Source: Rhopalosiphum padi
Lineage: Eukaryota; Arthropoda; Insecta; Hemiptera; Aphididae
Direction of reading: 5' to 3'
Assembly: GCF_020882245.1 (NCBI RefSeq)
Contig: NC_083600.1
Location: 8,246,001 to 8,310,000 of the forward strand
Length of the DNA: 64,000 bases
Shown here: one piece after another, positions 24,310-38,400 of the stretch
Layout: the number at the start of each line of letters is the position of its first letter
Position numbering within the stretch: position 1 is the stretch's first letter
Program-made: the position numbers and the translations under genes
Notes under the pieces: model-generated
What the model was told of the DNA's origin: nothing
Database searches by the model: none
What the model saw: the letters and a program-made list of their open reading frames with translations, nothing else

Positions 24310-27300
24310 GACCTATAATAGTATTCAAATGGATATCTTAAAAGTTTATGTCTAAAATATGTTGGTATAGTTGTTTTGAAGAGATCGAGTATACTTTTCG
24401 ATAATTGTTCTAAATGAATGAATTAAGTAGGTACCTTTACAAATAAGAATATGTCTGTTTTCAGTTGTTATAGTCAACGACAATCAGACAATTTGCAAAA
24501 TCTAGATTAAAACTAACAACGTATATTTTACAAATTTATTATTTAGTATTTTATCGATTTATTCTAAAAAAAATTTATTTGATTTTTTTAATTTTATATT
24601 TGTATATATATACCATTCAACAGTTGATAAAACTATTCAAATCGTTTTTAAATCCCTAAATAACTGAGGAATCTATAACAAAAATGCCAAAATTTTTTTT
24701 TATTGAGCCATTATTATAACACTATTACGAACGTCAACAAAATATATAGTGAATAGCTCCTTTTTATATATTTTTTTGTTTGTGTGACCGACGAAATGTA
24801 ATTAGATACATTTTACATGGAGTTATGTGTTTTAGGTATTTTTATAATATGGATTAAGATGTCTCAAAATTTTTTTTGGGCTTTCTCTGAAATATAATCT
24901 ATTATTACAGACACGATACAAACGATACAACTATATATAAGTAATTTAATAATTAATTGTACTACCTTTCTATGATATTTGCTGTTTTTATCATACTTAT
25001 TTATTTCACACTTCATAGTTAAATATTGGGTAGATATTTAAAATATTAATGAAATAAAAAAGGGATTGATTAATTGTAAACATTTTATTATTATTAACGC
25101 TGTAAGGTTTTTTTAATTATTTTTTTATTTCTATTGTTTGTTTGTTTCTTTGTTTGTTTTATTTTAATATAAAATCAGAGAACTGTAATGGACTCATTTA
25201 TTCCACCAGTATAGGTTAAGTTTGTTTTTTATACTTTTAAGCAGTGTAAGTGGTGTTTTTTTAAACTGAAATTTAGCAAAAACTTGAGTATTAAAATTAA
25301 ATACAACATTATGCTTTAGCTTCTTGATGTGTAAATTATAATACATTCCAGTATTATCTTTATGATTTCTGCGAATTTTGGCGGGTTTTCGGGAATTACC
25401 CATTTTTATCATTTAAATTCAAAATCAAATCAAACTTTATGATTATAAAAATAAATTACATGTTTTTGAAACGTTTATGATAAATGACAAATTATATTAT
25501 AGTTAAAATAAAAATAAAAACACAGATAAAGCTATACTTAGGTCTTAGAGTATACACTATATATATATACACATAGCACTATATACTATATTTACTGTTT
25601 ATGCTGAATACTATAAAAAAAAAAATATATATAATTTAATTTTTTTGTAACACTATTTTTAATACGCTGAATAGATAAGTTATGAGGTCTATAAATCATA
25701 ATTCAACTAGTTTTTCTCGTTATCATTATGGTTGTTACTTTACAAAACAATTGTAAGTTTGAAATTTAAGGTGCATATAAGATGTATAATTTATATTATT
25801 TTTATATTTGATGTATTAAAATAAATATGTTTAGGTAAATACATTCAATTCTTTTTAGAATTTGTTTTAATATTATACTAGATTAGTAACGTATTAATTG
25901 AAATGGTTTAAAAATTATTTTTTACTTGACATTAAATGTCTTATGTACCTAATGCAATTTGTATAGATTTTTAGAGTTTGTACTCTATAAAGATAATTTT
26001 CAATGGGATAAGGGCAACTAGCCAATACTAGCACATAATGTTGCCAGGTTTTGTAAGGTATTTACCATTTTTGTATTACAACTGTATTTTAACCTATATT
26101 ATACAACGTATAATATTCAATAACGGCAGTATCAACAAAATATACTTACCTGCTTTAATTTATTAATATGAAATATTATATATATTTAAAAAATAAGTCT
26201 ATAATAATAAATATATTTAAAAAATCTTTTATTATTACTTGTTACGTAGTAATACAATACATTTTACATAATATTTATATTTATATATATATATATTATA
26301 CAAATGGTAAATACCTTACTACACTTGGCAAAATCATATAATATTAATTATCATATTAACTGTTCTTAATATTGATATTTGTATGGTCTTTTGTGGAGAT
26401 TTACAGAAGATACATCACATTATTCAATATTAATATGATCTAGATTTAGATATTTAGATAACTTCTTCCATTAATAGCAAAATATAGTGATTTTTAACCA
26501 TTCATCATTCTTTTTAATATTTGTATCTTCTTTGAATATTTCTCGTTATATTATATTAAATAAAGTACCTATGCACGGTTTGGCAAATAATATTTTATTA
26601 TTAAATGTAGTAGGTTGTAAATATAACGTAAACTATTATAACAAAAAGTATTAAAACAAACAGTTGTATTATTTCAATACATAGAAATAATTTCGTTTAG
26701 CCAATTTCAGAAATGTACATTTAAAACATTATAATATTATGATTAACTTTTATTTTAATCTATAATTTATGACAGTTTTCAGTATGACAGTATATTAAAA
26801 TAAAATAAAACTGTTGTAACATTTATTGAAAATTTTCATTTAATCTATATAAAACAACGATCACGAAAACTGAATTAGAATTGAAATAGAATTTAGTATA
26901 AAGTATTTTATACGCAATCTTAAAATGATTACCAATATTAAATAAAATAATTTATTAATTATTAGTTATCATACTTTAAACTTTTATTTTAATTTAGTTA
27001 AAAGATTTTTTTTTAATTATTTTTAGTGGAACAGGTATTTAATGTGTTTGTATTATTTTCTAAATTTTCTTTAATATTCAAAATTCCGGTAGTTTTTAGC
27101 AGGTGACTTTAGAGGTTACGATGTAATAATAATTATAATCGCCTAATAACCCTTAAGTTCTTGTAAGGATCGTCTAACATAGTGTGCGCATTAATCAATT
27201 GTGGTTTGTGACTAATTAACGCTGGCCAGCCGTTGTAAACGGTTCGTTTAGAGGAATCGTAGTTTGTAAACTTTTCCTTCGTCGTGACTGGGTTATACAA

Positions 27301-28640
27301 AGTGGTTGAAAATTTGCAGTCAGCTTAAACGAATTACCTACTAATATTTTGAAGTAATAAAATTATACAACATATACATGATGTTACTTTGGGAATATTC
27401 TGGAATGATTGTGACATGGATAAGTTCACAAGAATGTCAATGATATTCCAATATAAAAAACAGTAAAAATTAATAAAATCAAAAATGTTTTTCCTGTAAA
27501 TATAACAAAGCATAAAATAATTAATCTGTGTTTAATATAATTGTGATAATATTGTACCATGATAGTACAGAGTTATGTCCCGTAAATATATTTTTATTCT
27601 GGTATTAAATTTAAAATAAACTATAATTGTACTATAGAATCCAAAACATTATCTGAGTAATACTCGATTAAAAGTGTGCGCACTTGTTTTAAGTCCTTAA
27701 TTTATTCAACACATCTCTACAGTTTTTTCTTATTTTTGGAGAAACTTTAAATATTAAAGAAAATTGATGAGCATAGTTATTATTAAAACTATTTAACTTG
27801 TTTTTATATAATGATAATGATATAATTAAAAAATTGAATAAAATATAAATAATAATTTAAGTAGATATAGAATACAGCTAATTTATTTATTTATATATTT
27901 GTGACATTTAGTGAAGTGAGTAGGAACTCTCCCTAGCTAGTGGTAAATTTGTTCGTTCTTAGTTTTAACCAAACAGTGAATTTAATTTATTGTTACACGG
28001 GCACAATAATAATATTATGGAATAATTATCTAAAATAAGAATGATTTTTATTTTGAAAATTGAATTATCTTTGAATACAAAATAATTATTACATATTTAT
28101 AAAAAAATTAAATATCTAACTCAAGTTATTTATATTTATTGTGGTGATATTGTAAAAAATATGGTAATTTGATGTTAGTGTTTTTTATTCTTTTTTAAGA
28201 AAAAAGAGTAAATATGTACTTCTTATAAAATTTGAAATCGTATTTTGTTATATTATGATCATGTTATTATGTTGTTAGCTTGTTACTATATTCAAGTATA
28301 TTTTATGAATAATTTCAAGTGCGTTATTAACTGATTTTTAAATTATTATTGAAACTTAATTTCAATGAGTTTTTTTTTGGTTTTACAACAAAAATTATAT
28401 CCTCGAAAGTTTAAGCAAATAAATTATGTGACGTTTAAGAATATATTTTATTGTGTTAACTTATGTGTAATTATAAATTATTAACCATGTTAAATAATAG
28501 TTCATTGTAAATAATATATTATTTGTATTTGTTTACTTTTATCTGAACAATTTATAACGATCTATAAAAAATACCCAAATATAATATATACAGTTGTTTG
28601 GTTGTGGGCTAATACATTTTATATGTGCGGTGGTGGGAAA
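24310..28640. other. AT-rich non-coding stretch, nothing recognised
   Basis: No supported gene. A 72-codon minus-strand frame (25194-25412), basic in composition, has no recognisable motif. A perfect three-unit heat-shock-element match, GAATATTCTGGAA, lies at 27393-27405 in a slightly GC-richer patch (27060-27420), but such a match is expected by chance. Confidence 0.5.
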
Positions 28641-28671
28641 TTTATTAAACAAATGTTATAACAATGTTATA

Positions 28672-28699
28672 ACTTGATTGATGTATACATCAATCAAGT
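28672..28699. repeat. Perfect 28-bp palindrome
   Basis: The sequence is ACTTGATTGATGTA followed directly by its own reverse complement, with no spacer and no mismatch. It follows a direct repeat of ATGTTATAAC. Just downstream (28780-28815) a GGGGGAGGG...CCCCCCTCC hairpin and a CCGCCTGTAGACGGG word recall aphid transposon ends. Probably part of a mobile-element remnant, whose limits I cannot place. Confidence 0.8.
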
Positions 28700-28779
28700 A
28701 TTCAGGATACATTTCGGAAAGGGGGTTATACAATTATACATAAAGTTTACAGTTAGTTTTTGTTTTAACATTAAAAATT

Positions 28780-28825
28780 TAAGGGGGAGGGTTGATCCCC
28801 CCTCCACCGCCTGTAGACGGGCTTG
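28780..28825. repeat. GC-rich short hairpin, transposon-like
   Basis: A run of Gs (GGGGGAGGG) faces a run of Cs (CCCCCCTCC) across TTGAT and can pair as a stem, followed by CCGCCTGTAGACGGG, itself partly self-complementary. Unusual in this AT-rich setting. The 62-codon frame over 28674-28862 spans this and the palindrome and is not a gene. Confidence 0.45.
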
Positions 28826-28864
28826 TTTTACATTGTATATTATATATAAAACTATACAGTAACT

Positions 28865-31450
28865 ATTCATACCTACATTTTTAAATTTAAAATGTTTAAG
28901 TACAGGTCAGACCAGATGTAGTTATATAAAATATAATTTTTTTGACAAGACATGATTTTAGCTGACTAGACCCCTAGGTCAAAAATCTGTATAGAGGACC
29001 ATTGTAATTATGTTTTGTGTGAAAGAGGGCAAATACTCGCGGGTCGATCAATAAACCGTAAACAATGCTCTGTCCGCTCCCTAACATAATGGTATAAAAG
29101 CAAATTGGTCGATTTAGGGTAGTGTATTTACCAGGAAATCATAGTTATCGATTTTTTTTTTACTTAAGATAGATTCAAACATAAAAAATTCTTGTGCATT
29201 TTTTTACGTGTGAGATAAAAACTATGTATACAATTATGATCTAGATTAAAATTTTAAAATCATTAATAGATAAAAAAGGTAGATAAGTAGATAATCGTTT
29301 TACTGTATAGTAGGTATCAAATGTACATATTTTTTGAGTAATTCACCTATAATAATTAATGTGTTCAATTTATAATTCAATAATGAACCATTGCAACAAA
29401 ATACGATTTTAAGAGAAGATAGTCTGTCAGTCTATACTACTATTAAAATATTGTATATGATATATTTATATTACTATTAATATTTATTTTACTATTAGTA
29501 ATACAGCCAATAACCATACAGCAGGTATATGCTAAATATAAATATTTTTTTCTGAAAATATTGGATTTGAAAATTTCATTTTATGTATAAAATAGAATAA
29601 TATAGGTACGTAAAACTGTTAAGTATTTTAGGATATTATAGTATAAGCAGGGGTATAAGCACTATTGTTATACAGAGAATGCAACTTATTAAATTTAAAA
29701 CAATTATATTTTCAAATATGTTTCTATCAGATGTTCAAAAATTTAAATTTAAATATGTCCATTGTACAAAATTGAAACCAACTAATATGAAGTATTTAAT
29801 TCCTAAATATAACACTGAATTTGGTAAAATAAACCCTATCAATGATAGTATTAAGTAACCCGATAAAAAATTTCAAAGAAAGTCCAAAGCATAAAAAGTC
29901 ACAGGAAAAATGTCTGGTTATTATATATATTTTTTTAAATCATTATTTAAAAATATTTACTCTCGTTATAAAACATTTTAATGATAATTTTTAGTCGAAT
30001 TATACTGATAAAAATGATGACTGTTGTTCACCTATTACTCAAAATCTCTTTATTAATTTTATCTGATATATGTGCTATATGAAAATTAATTCAATTTCAA
30101 TTTCAAATATCCACGAATAATATATTTGAATTACAACCAAATAACTAAAATTGCTGTTCCTCATTTAAATATATAATTTCGTCAAAATTTAAACTTATAA
30201 TGTTTATAAAAAAAAATTTAGCCTGCATATTTTTAAATTTTTAAGTAACTTTAATGTCAAATTATGAGAAAATTGTATTACATTTTAAAGTCTTCGTTAT
30301 AAAAATTAAATGTTTTAAATATTTTTTTAAAATTGTTTTTTAATTATTTTATTATTGATTGAAGTATGGCATATTACAAAAAAGAAAGAAGGGATGTAAA
30401 TGAATATTAATAATATAAATTATAATATACTATTTAATTAAAATAAAACGATGTGACATTGTGATATGTTAATAATAATGAAGTACCTATAGAAAAGAAG
30501 TAGTAACCATACATGTTAAACATTCATCTTATTGTAACCACCTCGACCTTTAAGATAGTATCGTTAAATATTATACATTTTTAACGGGATTTTTAATGTT
30601 TTATGTTTATCTAAATATCAAATTATTGTAGAAAATTTCTTTCAACTGGATAATTGATCATGCACGTTTTAAAAACACAAATTATTGTTAAATAAATTTT
30701 AAATATTATTTTTAGTAAATAACTAAGATCAATCGTTCTACTTCAATATTATCGTAACACTAGGGGTAATATTATATCTTTATTTTAAAACGGAAAAGAA
30801 ATAAAACCCTTGCATTACATTCCAAATATCCTCGTGAATGCGATTACTACGGGTTTTCCAGTTACACTCAGTTTATGGTATTTACGTTGAATTTTCGTTT
30901 TCGTTTAAAGAGAGATTTGTAAATATTTGTACGATACAGTCTTGATCTTCTAAGCTTCTGTTTTTTCGAAAAACTGTATGTTGGAATATATTATATTAGA
31001 TCCATAATTGTAAATTTATTTTTATCAGATTAACCTTGCTTTATTAATTTATAAAAGTATGAAAAATCATAAGATTAAAAATTTTATAGGTATTTAATAT
31101 TCTCGTGTAGAAAACGCGTTATGTATAAGTCAAATAAACGATATCGTGAAGTCTTCTTCTAGCGCCCACAGTTATTATCATGAATATTCAATAAACACGT
31201 TATGTATTATTATATTATTGTCGTATCTATTTTAAAAATTGCGCTCAATAATATTATGTCTCTTTACAAAATGTCTATAATATCGCGTACTACTGCAGTC
31301 CTGCATGTTCATGTGAAATTGACTCTGGTTGGCTATACTATGTTTCCTCAGCCCACTGTAGAGAAAACTGTCGTAATATTATAATTTAATACATTTGTCG
31401 TTGATGGTTGTGCACGGCTCATTAAACTTCGTACTTTTTTTATTATACTT
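28865..31450. other. AT-rich non-coding stretch with one possible LINE tail
   Basis: Nothing gene-like. Possible LINE C-terminal remnant at 29666-29858 is listed separately. A patch at 28960-29130 is less AT-rich without recognisable content. Confidence 0.5.
29666..29858 (+). pseudogene. Possible C-terminal remnant of a LINE reverse transcriptase
   Basis: One frame reads from a QRMQLIKFK-like start to YNTEFGKINPINDSIK and then stops. Insect Jockey/CR1-type LINEs commonly end in a segment of the form N-T-x-x-G-K/R-x-x-P-I-N followed by a few residues. That likeness, at the right place before a stop, is the only evidence. The catalytic core is absent. It could be a chance frame. Confidence 0.3.
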
Positions 31451-31568
31451 TTGATATTATTGTGTTGTTTTCGTCGAAATATGCTGGTAATGTGGTGGTG
31501 GGGTGGTATGAATACGTGCGTGTACATATTATTAGCCGAGCCTGTGGTGTATACTTAGGTATATATTA

Positions 31569-31587
31569 TGTGTGTGTGTGTGTGTGT
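31569..31587 (+). repeat. TG dinucleotide microsatellite
   Basis: About nine uninterrupted TG units within the promoter-like block. Confidence 0.9.
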
Positions 31588-31917
31588 ACAAATACTGAGT
31601 GCACGTATACAATAGGGGCTCGGATTTCATCGTTTAGCATGCTCCCTTTTATGTTAGAATTTTTAATTGAAAGAGCATTGACGACCGCTTTTTCTCTCAC
31701 TCACCACGTCTGTGTCCATCTACCCTCGCGAGACGTCATATTATACTATCGCTGTTACTCTCTCACACATACACACATACACTTATACGTTTTCTAAACG
31801 CGAAAATATATAATATGAAAGGGAGCGGGTCCACGCATGATCCCTATAATATACGTATAACGACGCAACTCCCGCGCGCCGTGTGCCGGCAACAGCCGTG
31901 GCGCGCTGGTAGAAAAA

Positions 31918-31932
31918 TCGTCGTCGTCGTCG
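31918..31932 (+). repeat. TCG trinucleotide repeat
   Basis: Five TCG units in the CpG-rich core. Confidence 0.85.
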
Positions 31933-31999
31933 CCACCACCGTTACGCCACGACCGCGCGCGTTAGTAACGTTTCGGTATCGCAACCGCGCGCAACCCGA

Positions 32000-32037
32000 C
32001 GCCGCCGCCGCCGGACGACGACGACGACGACGACGAT
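32000..32037 (+). repeat. GCC then GAC trinucleotide repeats
   Basis: Four GCC units pass into about seven GAC units. It produces arginine/valine-rich reading frames on the two strands that should not be taken for coding. Confidence 0.85.
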
Positions 32038-32416
32038 TACGACGTCGTCATTGTACATAAGACGGCAGACCTTTGCGGAGTTCGAGACTCGCGTATTGTC
32101 GACTTTCATCTCTGAAAACGTCATACATAATAATAATATATCTTTGCTACTATCGCCTGAAATTCCATATTTTCGTATCGCTTCGTTCGTTTTGACGTTC
32201 GCATTATCGCGGTGTTCCTTGTCGGGGGCTGCGTTCCAAGTCTCGCGCACGACTTCGTTATCTATCCTGTCCGACGACTACTCTTGAACATTCTATTTCA
32301 GTCCACCCGTTTAGAATAAATACGTTCCCATGTGCGTTTGCGTGAGATTTTGCTATGGATTTAAGTAGCCCGCCGAACCGATAACACGTCGTATACCGGA
32401 AATCTACGTTTTCCGT

Positions 32417-35400
32417 GTAAGTGTAGTTATATATTGGATAAATGTCGTGTTACAAATTTAAAATTTTATTTTGAAGACCCACATAAAAATCATTATCTTC
32501 AAATCAAACATCAATTTATTTAAACGCAACTTTTCTCTATGGAAATTGAAATGCGTAAACTTATTATACTATTGTGTAATTAAGCTCGCTTTTGACATCT
32601 ACAACACCTAATAGGTACACAATATACTTTATTTAAAATAATAATTATATGTAATATAAATTGCAAATGCGACCAACCAATAATAATAACTATTTTTATT
32701 ACATTGACGATTGTAACCTAATACATATGAACCAATAACTATTTTGTATATTTTAAAAAGTTTTAAAATGTTTTAGAATATCTTTTTTCTATGTCTTATT
32801 TAATAATATTGTTTAAAATACATTGTATACTTTAATTACACAAATTAAGTGTAACTGTTTAAAATGTGATTGTCTATTTGTGCTTTCTATGAAAAAAATA
32901 TTTTGTTTCTAATCTTATATGAATAATAACTGAAATGTACAACTAAGTTAGATATTGCTTTGGGAATTGTTAGTTTAGGGAATTTGAGTTTCGAACAAAG
33001 GGATCTAATGAACGTACCTAGTATGAGTAAAATAATATGTGGTTAATAAACTTAAGTTTATTAAGGGAGTGTATTATGTTTGTAATAATTTAAAATTTTA
33101 ATTTATCATTTCAATTATATTTATAATTATTAATCAAAAGTAAAATGTATTAATAATATTATAATATGTACATATTTATATAGTGGATCGTTTAAGTTTT
33201 TTACACCTACAGATACTTCCCTCTCCACCGCCTTTTTCACCCAATCTCTTGCTAAATTTAAAAAAATATAAACATACATTTTCATTTTGTTATTATTTTG
33301 TAAAAATAAAATTTGTAAATATTTACAGTAATAATTTGTTATAGTATAATGTATATATATATATATACAAATTTAATTGACTAGGAAATTTACTTGAAAA
33401 TAAACCCTCTCCACAGAGGCACGTATATAATATGTTTAAAAATAAAAAACCTGTTATATTATCATAATATTATGTAAAAAAGAAACATTATTATTTACTA
33501 GGCAGCATACAGTAATTTTTTATTAGATAGAATATCTAATAAAAAAAATATCTATTTTATTTTTTTAATTTATAATTTAATTATATCTAGGTACCTACTT
33601 AAAAATTATTTATTTTCATCAGCATAATTTAAATGTTCACAATTTAAAATAGATAACTAATTAGTTTCAATTGAATAATTGCATTTTTTTTATCCATTAT
33701 AATCAACTTTAAAGTAATTTTGTAATCATTCAAAGTAAAAAAAGTTGTTCAGTCGTAAAATTAGAATTTGTGAATAAACATAATATATTATCCTACATTT
33801 TTTCTTAATATCTTATTATATATATATATATATATTAAGGATAAATCTACGTAAGATGGAAAATGTCTAAGAAAATTCGGTTGATAATGCATATTTTGTA
33901 TCAAAATTTTCCGCCTCTAACTGTGGCCGCTCTATAAGATCGTGCTATTGTGTCTGTACCTAAATACGCTTCTGTCAATATTAGTTGTTGTATTTGTTTT
34001 CCAAAAAAATGTATAGTAAGTTATTTGTGTTTTATTGATAGATAAGAGTATAATTTATTATATATATATTGACAGAATTGATATAATTTTATGAAAAAAT
34101 AAATTAAAGTAAATGTATAATTATTATTCGACACGATAACATAAAATAAAGAGGACTTACCTAATCTAACTACCTAACGATTATTTAACTACTCCATTAA
34201 TCTCAATTTATTTAGAAATTTGTAATACTTTGTATATTATATAGCAGTCTAAAAATATATTAAAAAACTTTTTGAAATAAAAACAAAACAAGACGGAAAT
34301 GAATATTAGTGGTAGAAGAAGAGTAACTTTAAATCTAATTTAAAACTAAAATAACACTCTAGATCCATAAACAGTAATTTAAATTAAGTTAATATTTAGA
34401 AAAGTATATATTACATCGTCTAATATATAGTTATTACAATAGTTTTTGTTTAGTATTAAAAATAAACAAGATTTTTGTTGAAATATTAGCCTGGTAAGTC
34501 ACGTATGGTGACATTTATTTTATTATGTTTCTAGGATAAAATTAGCCTTTATAGTAGCACACTTACTATAATATAATCAATACCTAAAGATACATAGAAC
34601 TAAACAATTTTTATTCGGTTAGATAATAAAATAATAATAAAAAATAGTATTATACCCATATTATAAGTATACCTATAAGACAATTACTGATTTAGTTATA
34701 CCTTGTTGTAGTTACATTTTCTTGAATCTCAATAGTTTCAAGTTCTGGTGAATAATCTAGTTTTGTAAGAAGTATTTAAAAGATTAGAGTATTTAGGTTA
34801 TACGTGGTATGAATAAAAATATTTTAGTTGAACTTAAAGATTTTCATTCATAATAATATTTAACTGCAATATTTTATTTGAAAAACTAATAACCAATACA
34901 ATAGCATACATTTCAAGTATATAATGTTGTTCAGCTAGTGCTATGTGATGGATCATTAATATGAAATTTTTAAATATTTTTTTTAACGATTTTTTGAAAT
35001 ATTAACTATAGCGATCAATCAAGTTCAAGTATAACTTCTAAAAATTAATTTTTCATACTTTTCTAAAATAAAGTCTGGTAAGCATCTATTTTTTTTAAAG
35101 TTAATAACAAGTATTTATTGTTACACTTATTGAGAACTTAATATTTTGAGAGTTTGACAAATGAAAAAACATATTTAATCAAACCATATCGGTCAATTCG
35201 TATAAAATATTTATTAAATGTAATATGGAGTTTCGAGTGTTTCAACATTATATAGGCTGATATAAATGGTCATATTAAAATATTGATTTGTATACGATGG
35301 CCCTACGTAGGTAATAAACGGTAATAAACGTTATTTGGAAATTTGATTTTATATGGAAAACTGTTATAAATTATTTGGTTTTGCTTACTTTTTTAGATAA

Positions 35401-38400
35401 TATTATTATAAACGAATCGTTTGGGAAATTGTTTACATTGGGGTGGTCTAAATACTTACCCTCTTTGTCAGCCCTCTAGCCAGTATATAGAACAGTATAT
35501 CGTCCCCTTTCATGGATTATATTTGTCATTTTACGGAGGCAAAATCATGACAGGAAAGAAGCTGCAGTGAGCAGTAGGGGGGAGAGAGAAATACGAGGAG
35601 AAATATGAGAGAGGGATATGGATCGAAAGTTTGGTAGACAGAGAAAGAGCATTTATGCCTAAGCCCAACCACCTTTATATAATATACGCTTTCGTTAATG
35701 TTGATAGTTGCGGGGGCAGTATAAGTCGGCAGCGCATTGCTATTTAAAATTACGTTATCTATACGTCGCACGACTACGTTATTGAAATTAGCCTGGGTGA
35801 TGTAAAGCGTATTTAGGATTTTTCAGAGATTGGGGCAGGAGTGTTTAGAATATTTTTATTTGATAACAATAAAGATAAAAATCAAAATTATACTATATTA
35901 TTATAAATAATGAAACGTAAACATAGTTGCACACATTATGTACCTATATATTAGCTGGGCTAATATCGAAGGTGTATCAAAATGATCTCTCACACTAACC
36001 CCTTTTTGGTTTAAATGCGCTACTGACGATGCAATTCATATAACAGTTATATCCATCGGAGCTAAAGGCTATAACACTGGTCACGTGTATCCATTGTGTA
36101 CGTTTTATCCTATAATATAACAAATGAACGGCTTCTTATGACGAGGGGGTAGGAGAAAACAAAACGGGATTTTTTGACGGGGGTTGGTTGGACTAGATAA
36201 AAGTTGATTATTACTCGCATACCATGCTGCTACGGGTTGTTTTTACCAAGCATGACACTTAATATTATAAACGTGCCTTTCGGTGTCCAGAGCGCTATAA
36301 CAATAGAATAGAAAAATAATATTCACCTGTCCAATGTATGTGGATACTATAATAAACGCTTCTTTGATGGGCCGCTAATTTTGATTGTTAATTATGGTAA
36401 CGAGTTTTGTGTTCGTCTAGTCTAACTTATGTATAAATATCACAATACAGTAATAATAATAATAAAATGCAATATTATTGAATTTGACCTCCAGTTTTAA
36501 AAACTGATAGTAGTATTTTTTGTCACCACAGTCGTCTAGACCACATGGATTATTTATTTAGAAACAAATAGAGGTTGAATACTAATATTTTCGCGTTTGT
36601 CTGTCATACGTTTATACAAAATTTACGATGATTATAATAAATAGATTTATATAATAATTAACATATTTGTTTTATTTTTATATCAAACCTATTGATTAGT
36701 GTTTAAATTTGTATTCATGTAATAATTTTGTGAGTTTATTCTAACTGATCGTAGTTACTTATTTGGTTATTCACTTACGTTATTACTCTCAAGTATTCCT
36801 AATATTTTATTTTTTTCTTAATCTTAATTCAACGTTTACAAGTTTCTCTTTTAACATATTATATTATTCATTAAAATAAAATAAAATAATATTTTGCAAA
36901 AATAAAATTTATTAGTGATTCATGAATATAAATTCCGTAATGCTATATTAAATTAAACATTATAATTTAACAGTTTACGATACATAGTTAAGAAATTATT
37001 AAATACTTACAAACTTTTTAACAATTATTGATTAAACTAAGTTATATCTAAATCATACTTCTCGTTTAAACTAAAAATAATAATAATACCTAATCAATTA
37101 TTTACATTTTGCATTAATATGTACAAAGTGTTAAATTCATCTTACTTTATCGATCGTTTTTCATTAAAATCTAGCATTATAAATCTAGTATATTTTAAAA
37201 AGTAATCTTATTTAAAAATATCATTATATGTTTTTGTATTGCATTTTATCGACTAAATTAATATTTACTATTATTTTTAAAACTAGCATACTTTCTTGTC
37301 ATATATTTTTGTGAACATTAATAGTACTTAGGCTTATAAATTATATTGAAACAATTAAATAAGTCGTTATTAAATTACAAATGTTAATGATTATTATAAT
37401 AATTATGAATTAAAATGTTTTATTTATACACGGTTGAAACGGTTGAATTAAATAATTAATAAATCATAAAATAAAAATAAATACTAATTGTTTTACATAT
37501 TAGAAACATTTATTTTAGATTCGTGCTTATTCATAAAATATTTGTTATAGTTATTTGAAAAATGTTCTTATTCAAAACTATTTAAAATATGTATTATATG
37601 TATATAATGCAACCATTAGTATTGTACTTCATAAGATTATTGTAAAGTCCTGTATTTAGTAAGTTGTAATTAAGTATAGGTGTATTTTCTTGTGTATTTT
37701 AGAATATCATGTAAATGTTTAAATAAATATTATTTGTTGAACGCAATTAACTAATCCTTAACTTTGTCTTATTTAATTCAAGTAATTTGGAATAATTGAA
37801 GTTGAAACAATTTAAAATAATTATATTAATGATTTCTAATAATAGTTTTAAAATTTTGTGTTATAGAATTGGTATTTCAAAGTGTTAGTGTTATTGTGAT
37901 ATATCTATGAACTTAAATGACACTAGACTATTATTTATTAAATCTGTCTTTGATATGAATAAGTTATAGAGTAACTGGAGATTTCTATTTAGAAACAACT
38001 GTTAGAAACCGTTTCAAAGGAACAAAAGGTTTTGCCGAAATCTGATCTTAAACTCTGTTTGTCAGTTTCCTTTTAATAATGTTATTTGAGAAGATTTCTA
38101 ACGTCTTTGCTTGTTTTTTATTCAAATTAAGTAATTAGTGAAGGAACGCGGAAAAAATAGAGATACTCATCATTTTAGATAATCCAGACGAGATGATTTT
38201 TATCCTCATTTCTGCTTTTATTTTATTTTATTTTTACTTTTTAATAATTTAGGTTTTTAATATTATAGTTGCTAGACCAATTTGATTATAGTTGAGTAGA
38301 AGTTATGTTTTAAAGCCCTTATTTTTAATTCAAAATTATAAAAAAATCAATGAAGTAATTAACTTATTAGAGATTAAAATATTTGTTAACAGTGTTATTG

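Larger units (their letters stand above)
31480..32416 (+). promoter_or_regulatory. CpG-rich promoter and probable non-coding first exon of the TMTC gene
   Basis: This is the strongest CpG-rich block upstream of the TMTC exon. From about 31480 composition rises, with a core at 31860-32300 containing CGCGCG words and CCG/GAC trinucleotide repeats. It ends, on the + strand, in ...TTTTCCGT followed by GTAAGTG, an excellent donor with GT at 32417. Splicing from here to the acceptor at 38937-38938 would join a 5' UTR to the TMTC start exon over a 6.5-kb intron. Several overlapping open frames on both strands (about 80-110 codons) are composition shadows. The link to TMTC is inferred from strand, distance and splice signals only. 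Confidence 0.45.

Noticed and set aside
25194..25412. Basic 72-codon minus frame
   Set aside because: Lysine and asparagine richness is expected of A-rich DNA; no motif, no promoter or splice context.
27393..27405. Perfect three-unit heat-shock element
   Set aside because: A rough estimate from base composition gives about one such match per 64 kb by chance; no supporting cluster here.
31462..32287. Four overlapping open frames of 78-111 codons on both strands
   Set aside because: They lie in CpG-rich and trinucleotide-repeat DNA where stops are rare, contradict each other, and show no domain or codon pattern of a real protein.
36082..36087. CACGTG E-box, also seen at 38870
   Set aside because: Six-base palindromes occur by chance; no second supporting element nearby.
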